64,000 bases of DNA from Marinobacter bohaiensis. GTDB lineage: Bacteria; Pseudomonadota; Gammaproteobacteria; Pseudomonadales; Oleiphilaceae. The stretch spans positions 124,001 through 188,000 of the forward strand of contig NZ_QGEH01000006.1 of NCBI RefSeq assembly GCF_003258515.1. Direction: 5' to 3'. Positions 58,355 through 64,000 of the stretch are shown one piece after another; within the stretch, counting starts at the first letter, position 1, and every line of letters begins with the position of its first letter. The translations under genes were made by a program, and so were the position numbers. The notes beneath the pieces are model-generated. The model was not told where the DNA came from. It saw only the letters and a program-made list of their open reading frames with translations, and searched no databases.

Positions 58355-59319
58355 ACCCGGCGCCGCAAACTGAGTTCGCCGGCTCGCAGCGGCTTGTGCC
58401 GCCCGTCGATATCGAGAAGATAGGCACCGCTCGCGTCAATACCCGCACCTAAACCTTCATCTCCGTCAGGCTCTGTGCGCAACCGTTGACCGAAGAAAGC
58501 ATCACGACTCTGCCACTGATCGCGCCAGGCAGCGAAGCCACTGCCCTCGAAGCTGTCGAGTACATCGAGGGTTTCGCGAATCACCGCGGCAACCACATCG
58601 TTACGGTGCCACTCTACGTCGGGCGCGGCCCCGTCCAGGCTGATCCAGGGCTGATCGATGGCCTGGTCCCGGTCCGACATGTGGGTATTGATGCCAATGC
58701 CAATGATCACGCCTGCCGCACCTTCCAACTCACCCTGAAGCTCGATCAGGATGCCGGCCAGCTTGCGGTTGTCGACCAACACATCATTGGGCCACTTCAG
58801 CGCGGCACGTTCGAGCCCCAGCGACTCAAGGGCCCGGGCGACGGCGACACCGACCACCAGGCTCAGGCCTTCCAGAGCCGCAAAGCCACCCTGCAGACGT
58901 AACGCCATACTCAAGTAGACATTCTCGCCCGGCGGGCTGGACCACGGCCGCCCCCGCCGCCCCCGACCCTGCTCCTGGCGATCGGCCAGGCAGGCGCGCA
59001 CCAACTTGCCAGGCAGATCAGCACCCTGCATCAGGTAGGCATTGGTGGAGTCGATGGTGTCGAACACATCCAGGTGAAGAGCCTGCCGGTGACGATCGGG
59101 CAGCTGTGTGACGATACGCTCCGCATCGAGCAGATCGATGCGATCGGTCAGCCGGTACCCCTTTCCACGCAGCCGTTCTACGCCAACCCCCTGCTCCATC
59201 AACCGGTTCAGTTGTTTCCAGACAGCGGTACGGCTAACACCCAGCGCCTGGGCCAGATCTTCACCGGAATGCCATTCCCCATCGGCCAGAATGGAAAGCA
59301 GCGGTTTTTCTTTCATCAT
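58351..59319 (-). CDS. birA: Biotin-protein ligase / biotin repressor BirA
   Basis: 322 residues (E. coli 321). N-terminal winged helix LAQALGVSRTAVWKQLNRL near 22-40 for operator binding; central ligase domain with the biotinyl-AMP loop GRGRRGRPW near 117-125 and KWPNDVLVDNRKLAGIL near 173-189; small C-terminal SH3-like domain. Attaches biotin to carboxylase carrier proteins and represses biotin genes. Either of two adjacent ATGs (59319, 59316) may start it. Its stop overlaps the coaX start. Confidence 0.96.
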   Translation of the reverse strand: MMKEKPLLSILADGEWHSGEDLAQALGVSRTAVWKQLNRLMEQGVGVERLRGKGYRLTDRIDLLDAERIVTQLPDRHRQALHLDVFDTIDSTNAYLMQGADLPGKLVRACLADRQEQGRGRRGRPWSSPPGENVYLSMALRLQGGFAALEGLSLVVGVAVARALESLGLERAALKWPNDVLVDNRKLAGILIELQGELEGAAGVIIGIGINTHMSDRDQAIDQPWISLDGAAPDVEWHRNDVVAAVIRETLDVLDSFEGSGFAAWRDQWQSRDAFFGQRLRTEPDGDEGLGAGIDASGAYLLDIDGRHKPLRAGELSLRRRV

Positions 59320-59427
59320 CTATACACTCGCCAGCCAGATCGCGGGACAATGGCCGGATTAAACAACAGCCACGCCCAAAAGACAAAACAGCGAGCATCA
59401 TACTGATTCGGAACCGCAAGCGCCGCC

Positions 59428-61818
59428 CTACTGGATCGGAGTTGCGGTCAGGTTCGCACGCAGATCCAGGTTCTGCAGCCTGACGCCATGTATGGCGGTG
59501 GCTGCGCCCCCGGCGGGATGGACCAGATCGATCCGTTCGATGGCCAGCTCCTTGAATCGCGAATGTGCCTGGACGGCAAAGCCCAGGGGCCGATCAGCCC
59601 GTTCTTCACTGGAGGGCGAAGCCACATAGCGGTAGCCCGCCGCGGCACCGGCATCCATGATCTTCTCATCCCCGCGATTGCCGACAACGCCGTTGCTATC
59701 GACGCCGTCGTCCTTCTTCACGACGCGGGTCCGGTATATGTCCACAGAGAGATCCGTCCGGATACCGTAAAGGTTATCTTCCTGCCCGTCCCCGTCGCTA
59801 TCAACGCCGTCACTGGTATGAATGTCGTCGAGGACCAGTTGCGTGCCGGTACCGTTCACCGGGCCATTTGCGCCCTCGCTACGGTGGGTCTCCCAGGTAA
59901 TCGCGTTGCGCCGATTGTTACTCACCGCACGGGCGTATATCTGTTTCAGCGCTACGGTCACCCCTTCGTCACCCCGGGCCTCCCAATGGCCGCCACTGGC
60001 CGAGCATGATGTTGCATCCACGCCGGAGCCGCCGACACACACGTTGCCCGCGCCGCCCGCCGAGAGGGTCATGGCGCTGCCCTGCTCGTAGTTCTGCACC
60101 ACGATCCGTCCAAAGCTGGCACCGTCGTTTTTGTCGCCAACTCGCAGGTTACCGATATCCATCGCGCCCCAGGCCTCCCCTTTCACAATAGCCAGGCCGT
60201 CCGCCGTCACATCCACCGTCATGTCCCGCAGGTGGCCGTCATAGCTCAACTGGGTAGCCCACAGCCCCTGCTGGGGCACGACACCGTTTCCTTCGTCATA
60301 AGGAGCCGCGATCAGGGCCGCACGGCCGTTGCGGATCTGGATATCGGAGTTGATCGTCAGCCCCTCGCCCGAGGCACCGCCCGGCCCGATCGTCAGGTGG
60401 CCATCCACCTCGAAGTCATAGGCCGGAAAAACACCCAGCGCCAGTAGCAACTCAGTGCCACCTTGCAGGGGCGCATCGTCGCCCCCCACACGCAATCCGT
60501 TGAGGCGATAGCCTCCGTCAACACCTTCGAACCCTAAACGAATGCCGTCGTAAAAAGCCGTGCCATTGAGGGTTTCGTCGCGCGTGACGTTGACGGTGAT
60601 ATCCCCCTGCCCCCAGGACTGCAATCCGCTGAACCGGACCGTATTACCGTCTTCGGTGTAGGCCAGACTGGCGTCGGCCAGACTCCACTGCGTGGCCAGA
60701 CGCAGCCCCTGGGGACCGGCATCCTCATGGCCGCCGCCTTGCAGGTAAACGGCGTTGGTGTATGACCGGCCCCCGATGGTCTGATCCGCAAACAGGAACT
60801 GCAGATTGACCTGCCCCAGGTTGGCATCGGCGTCGCCAAGCTCCAGGCGCTGAATCGCCAGGTCGCCCTGCAGTTGGTCGACGGTCAGCGCCAGGGACGG
60901 CCGCCCCCGCCAGTCCGGAGCGACGTCGAAGGCCAGGTTGTCGATGCTGTAGGCTCCACTGATCCCCAGCAGGGCCAGCTCGTAGCCGTCATCGCTGTAG
61001 ATAAAATCGGCGCTGTTGACTGTCGTCTGACTGTCGATGCGGAAGCCTTCCGCACCAAATCGCCCACCCGCCGTGAGGCTTGTCTCGGTGGCAAGATCAT
61101 AGCTGCCGGCCAGGGAACCGTAACTGGGAAGCCATTCGCCACTGGAGGCTTCCACGCTGACGCCGTGGTTTAACGGGTTGCCGCTAAAACGGATCGCGTC
61201 GACGCTGTAGGCGCCCACGACCGACGGCGACGACAGGCGCAGTGACGAGTCGACGACATCCAGGGTGGAACCCGGCGCCTCGACCTGCATGGCGACACCG
61301 TCGAGGAAAATCTCGTTACCGTTGGTGCGATAACCCAGACGCCCGTTATTCAGCTCATAGGCCACATCAAAACGGTATCCGGCGTCGCCCAGGGCGCCGC
61401 CCGGTGACAGCCGCAGGTTACCGTCCAGATCGTGGTCGAAGAAGATGCCGCCCATGCTGGTGCCGGCTGCCCCATCGAGTCGTATATCGGCAAATTCGAT
61501 TCGACGATCACGGACCTGGTACTCAAGATTCAAACCGGCGTCCGGCAAAACATCCACCGTGTAGATCTGCCGCGCATGGCCCTCGGGGTCTGAGGCCGAG
61601 CCGATCCTCAAGCCCTCCAGGTGGATGCCATTGCCGTCATCAGAGTAGGACAACCGGTTGGCCTCGGCGGCCAGGTCCAGTTCCATGGTGATGCCCGACT
61701 GCCCCTGAATGCCGGCAAGATCCGCGTCATTGAGACGCTGTAACTCGGCCTCAAGCACCCCCGGCGAAAGCGCCAGAATCGAACAAAGGCATCGCTGGCT
61801 CATGTGCCGCACGTTCAT
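59428..61818 (-). CDS. Exported DUF6160-like repeat protein, unknown function
   Basis: 796 residues. A short N-terminal hydrophobic stretch (CSILALSPGVLEA) is a probable signal peptide, followed by LQRLNDADLAGIQGQSG, which resembles the DUF6160/FilF-type N-terminus. The rest is predicted to be almost all beta strands. A motif of the form Y-x-x-D/N-G-N then about 7 residues and G-L recurs around residues 58, 163, 274, 387 and (degenerate) 507. Acidic loops DHDLDGN (128-134) and DSDGDGQED (673-681) resemble calcium sites, and Cys594/Cys605 could pair. ATG 61818 has GGGAG upstream; an ATG seven codons earlier lacks this. The last gene of the cluster. FilF-like pilus or surface roles are only a guess. 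Confidence 0.75.
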   Translation of the reverse strand: MNVRHMSQRCLCSILALSPGVLEAELQRLNDADLAGIQGQSGITMELDLAAEANRLSYSDDGNGIHLEGLRIGSASDPEGHARQIYTVDVLPDAGLNLEYQVRDRRIEFADIRLDGAAGTSMGGIFFDHDLDGNLRLSPGGALGDAGYRFDVAYELNNGRLGYRTNGNEIFLDGVAMQVEAPGSTLDVVDSSLRLSSPSVVGAYSVDAIRFSGNPLNHGVSVEASSGEWLPSYGSLAGSYDLATETSLTAGGRFGAEGFRIDSQTTVNSADFIYSDDGYELALLGISGAYSIDNLAFDVAPDWRGRPSLALTVDQLQGDLAIQRLELGDADANLGQVNLQFLFADQTIGGRSYTNAVYLQGGGHEDAGPQGLRLATQWSLADASLAYTEDGNTVRFSGLQSWGQGDITVNVTRDETLNGTAFYDGIRLGFEGVDGGYRLNGLRVGGDDAPLQGGTELLLALGVFPAYDFEVDGHLTIGPGGASGEGLTINSDIQIRNGRAALIAAPYDEGNGVVPQQGLWATQLSYDGHLRDMTVDVTADGLAIVKGEAWGAMDIGNLRVGDKNDGASFGRIVVQNYEQGSAMTLSAGGAGNVCVGGSGVDATSCSASGGHWEARGDEGVTVALKQIYARAVSNNRRNAITWETHRSEGANGPVNGTGTQLVLDDIHTSDGVDSDGDGQEDNLYGIRTDLSVDIYRTRVVKKDDGVDSNGVVGNRGDEKIMDAGAAAGYRYVASPSSEERADRPLGFAVQAHSRFKELAIERIDLVHPAGGAATAIHGVRLQNLDLRANLTATPIQ

Positions 61819-61847
61819 GGCATCACTCCCACTGATCATTGTTCCGC

Positions 61848-62417
61848 TTACGGATTGCCCGAGGGAAACACGAGCAGGTTACCTTCCAGTACCACGTCGC
61901 CCTGCATCTCGATGGCGAAGATATCGGTTTGCTGAAACCCCGGATCCGTCGGTCGCGCCGTGCTGCTGGTCGCCACCTTGAAGTTGACGGCGTCGTACCG
62001 AACCACATTGGGCAGCCCCACTTCGAGAACGTCGCCGTTGAACAGCGCTCCGTCGCCCCCGAAGCCGGAATCAACATGCCGCACGCGCAGCGTCAGGCCT
62101 TCGAACGCAAACATACCGCGGAAGTCGTCGAGAACCATCCACCCGCCATCCTGTTTCAGTTGATAGGCCAACCGTGCGCCGCAACGCTTCTCCGCCTCGG
62201 AACAACTGCCAAAGTAGGTGTTCTGGATGGGGCCGCCATCTTCGTTAATGCTGATATCCCCGGACAGATAGATGCCGCCGCGGCCGGACACGTCGGCCAG
62301 CGCCTGGTCATTCAGCTGCTTCATTTCCGCGCCGGCGCTCATCGTGAATGCGGCAAGCCCCGGAAGCGCCATCCCCAAAATCCATCCCCCTCGGGTCATC
62401 CGTCGAATCCCTCTCAT
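61848..62417 (-). CDS. Small exported DUF6160-like protein, unknown function
   Basis: 189 residues. A twin-basic N-terminus and signal peptide (WILGMALPGLAAFTMSAGA) are followed at 33-48 by KQLNDQALADVSGRGG, the motif shared with its neighbours. Then comes beta-rich sequence with a close cysteine pair (Cys72, Cys79). ATG 62417 overlaps the previous stop (ATGA), so it is coupled; ATG 62399 is possible. I do not recognise a functional domain. Confidence 0.7.
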   Translation of the reverse strand: MRGIRRMTRGGWILGMALPGLAAFTMSAGAEMKQLNDQALADVSGRGGIYLSGDISINEDGGPIQNTYFGSCSEAEKRCGARLAYQLKQDGGWMVLDDFRGMFAFEGLTLRVRHVDSGFGGDGALFNGDVLEVGLPNVVRYDAVNFKVATSSTARPTDPGFQQTDIFAIEMQGDVVLEGNLLVFPSGNP

Positions 62418-63460
62418 GGCGCCAGGTCCTTCGTCCTGATCTTCAGATGCTGGATCAACATGCCTTTGATCTGACCCGATCCGAAATCGCGGTCGCCAAC
62501 GGTCAGGTTGCCGATGGTGACGCTACTGCGGTATTCGGGATTGGTGTAGTAGCCCTCGTAGTAGTCCCAGGCATCGCCGTCGCTGCTCGCCCGCAATCCA
62601 TCGGAACCGATTTCCCCGGCGAGCGGTTGCCGGATGCGCTCGACTTCGAGCACGAAATTACCCGAACCATCCACATCCAGGTACATGGGCTGCAGCGCAT
62701 TGCCCAGGGCAAGCTCGAGAGCGAAATCACGCAGCAGGATGCGAGACCCACACACGGTGGTATCCTGGTCACAGGCGTTGATGGACAGTTCCGGCGTATA
62801 GAAATTCAGTTTGAACTGTCCAACCAGTTGGTTGCGCTCGTCATCGCCCCATAAGCGTATGACGCTGCCGTCTATGACGGCACTCTGGGCGTGGACATTA
62901 ATGTTGGCGGATGCCTGCTCGCCGACAGTGAAGTTCAGCTGAAGGCCGATATCCGGGCGCTCCCCCTGGGGCAGATCGGCAGTGGCCGGCCGGCTGGCAC
63001 AGGTGCCGCTACCGGCGCCCGCGGAAGCGCTCATGCAGTCGTACCCCTCGGCGTTCGCCATTTTGCGGGGCGCCGCGAACTCAAGCACCGCCTTGTCCGG
63101 CACACCGATATCGTCGCCATCGACCACATCGATTCGATACGGATTGATCAGCCGCCCGAGATTGACCGGCTCCAACGTTCCACCGTAATTGCTTCCGGCA
63201 GCCGCGATATACAGCTTGTTGACGATGATCTCGACGTCTTCGCCCTGGGAACTCTTGATGCCCCCGATGCGAAAAATCTGGCCGTTCTCGATATCCGTCC
63301 CGTGCGCAAACTTGAAGCCCTCCAACACCAGCCCCATTCCCGCGCCGTCGACCTCGGAGAGCTCAGCGTCGGACAGATCCCGCAAATCGGCCAGGGCGTC
63401 CCCTGCCAGGACGGCCAGGAGCGCGGCACACAGTAATTGGGAGATCCTGTTACACATCAT
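62414..63460 (-). CDS. Exported DUF6160-like protein, unknown function
   Basis: 348 residues. A clear signal peptide (ISQLLCAALLAVLAGDALA) is followed at 26-43 by LRDLSDAELSEVDGAGMG. The mature part is acidic and beta-rich with two cysteine pairs (Cys142/154, Cys230/237) and phrases such as MYLDVDGSGNFVLEVERI. An excellent ribosome site AAGGAGG lies seven bases before ATG 63460. It lies 21 bases after the gene upstream and overlaps the next by four bases. Confidence 0.72.
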   Translation of the reverse strand: MMCNRISQLLCAALLAVLAGDALADLRDLSDAELSEVDGAGMGLVLEGFKFAHGTDIENGQIFRIGGIKSSQGEDVEIIVNKLYIAAAGSNYGGTLEPVNLGRLINPYRIDVVDGDDIGVPDKAVLEFAAPRKMANAEGYDCMSASAGAGSGTCASRPATADLPQGERPDIGLQLNFTVGEQASANINVHAQSAVIDGSVIRLWGDDERNQLVGQFKLNFYTPELSINACDQDTTVCGSRILLRDFALELALGNALQPMYLDVDGSGNFVLEVERIRQPLAGEIGSDGLRASSDGDAWDYYEGYYTNPEYRSSVTIGNLTVGDRDFGSGQIKGMLIQHLKIRTKDLAP

Positions 63461-63481
63461 GCCCTAACCTCCTTGGCCGAT

Positions 63482-64000
63482 TCAGAACAGCCCCACGCCG
63501 CGATCGATGTATTCGCGGCGCTGCCCTTCAATACCGGTCAACGCCTCTTCGAGATTGACGGTCACCGCACCGTTGGGAATATTGAAGAACGCACCGGCCG
63601 TGGCCTTGATAAAGTCTTCCGGTGACGGGTTGGATTTGGCGACATCCGCCAGGTACTCGAGATCCCTGGTCTGGAACGAAATGAACGCACCGTCCTTCGC
63701 ATCCACAATCTGGCGCTGGCCGTTAATCTCCTCGATCTCCCCCACCGGCATACTGTTGTAAATGCCGAGGTCAAAGCAGGCTTCAATACCCAGCACTTCA
63801 CACTGCTGGGCGACCACCACCACATCGCACCCACCCAGCAATGAGCAGTTCTCCGTGTACAGCTCGGAGCTGAGCGTTGGGGAAATGATGTCGATCAGCC
63901 CGGCCACCAGGAAATTCACGTCTTCGAGAATGAATCTCTCACCGTTGGGCACCCCGATATACTCGGAACGAATCGGGTCGAGCGCCCCGTAATGGGCACG
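63482..64000 (-). CDS. Unknown protein, 5' part beyond window edge
   Basis: The frame is open from the right edge (R-A-H-Y-G-A-L-D-P-I...) to a stop at 63482, showing the last 172 residues. A GTG inside it at 63952 is not needed as a start. It has four cysteines in a 30-residue stretch (ENCSLLGGC, later QQC and EAC), a hydrophobic segment NFLVAGLIDIISPTL, and ends GVGLF. I recognise no domain. Spacing and strand place it in the same operon as the three DUF6160-like genes. Confidence 0.6.
   Translation of the reverse strand, partial: RAHYGALDPIRSEYIGVPNGERFILEDVNFLVAGLIDIISPTLSSELYTENCSLLGGCDVVVVAQQCEVLGIEACFDLGIYNSMPVGEIEEINGQRQIVDAKDGAFISFQTRDLEYLADVAKSNPSPEDFIKATAGAFFNIPNGAVTVNLEEALTGIEGQRREYIDRGVGLF

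Overview
The window is a stretch of chromosome from a GC-rich gammaproteobacterium. It looks most like Marinobacter or a close marine relative. This rests on Pseudomonas-type gene order in several blocks (glnE-ilvE beside a lipopolysaccharide-type gene, pip-dtd, ssb-MFS-uvrA-rplQ, and birA-coaX-SPOR-tRNA-tuf-secE), a Na+-type PomAB stator, a very acidic porin, and a cluster of DUF6160-like exported proteins. The genus is an inference; no 16S gene is present.

Layout. 1-5642: end of a DUF6165 gene, ilvE, glnE and a two-helix K+ channel. 5665-12000: a CYTH phosphatase-like protein, a porin, dtd, pip and typA. 12319-17561: nitrogen assimilation, with glnA behind a sigma-54 promoter, a DUF4124 protein, and ntrB-ntrC behind a second sigma-54-type promoter. 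17654-24672: ssb, a YajR-like transporter, pomA-pomB and uvrA. 24873-55072: an almost uninterrupted minus-strand block of transcription and translation genes. In transcription order it runs secE, nusG, rplK, rplA, rplJ, rplL, rpoB, rpoC, rpsL, rpsG, fusA, tuf, then the whole S10, spc and alpha operons down to rplQ. 55106-56836: tRNA-Trp, a second tuf, and tRNAs Thr, Gly, Tyr and Thr. 56868-59319: birA-coaX-SPOR, overlapping by 4 bases at each junction. 59428-64000: at least four co-directional genes for exported proteins of unknown function, the last running off the right edge.

How the genes work together. GlnE adenylylates GlnA at the Tyr seen here as residue 396, and NtrB/NtrC would activate both sigma-54 promoters, so much of the nitrogen-assimilation circuit lies within 16 kb. 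The ribosomal block carries visible control sites: sigma-70 promoters before rpsL and rpsJ, hairpins between rpsL and rpsG and between rpoB and rpoC, a structured leader before rplJ, and terminator-like hairpins after nusG and between rplL and rpoB. The two tuf genes appear identical over almost their full length.

The least explained part is the right end. Three exported proteins there share a short motif just after the signal peptide. In the largest one the same motif seems to be the first of about five repeats of 105-120 residues. This is the best candidate in the window for an undescribed surface or secreted system.
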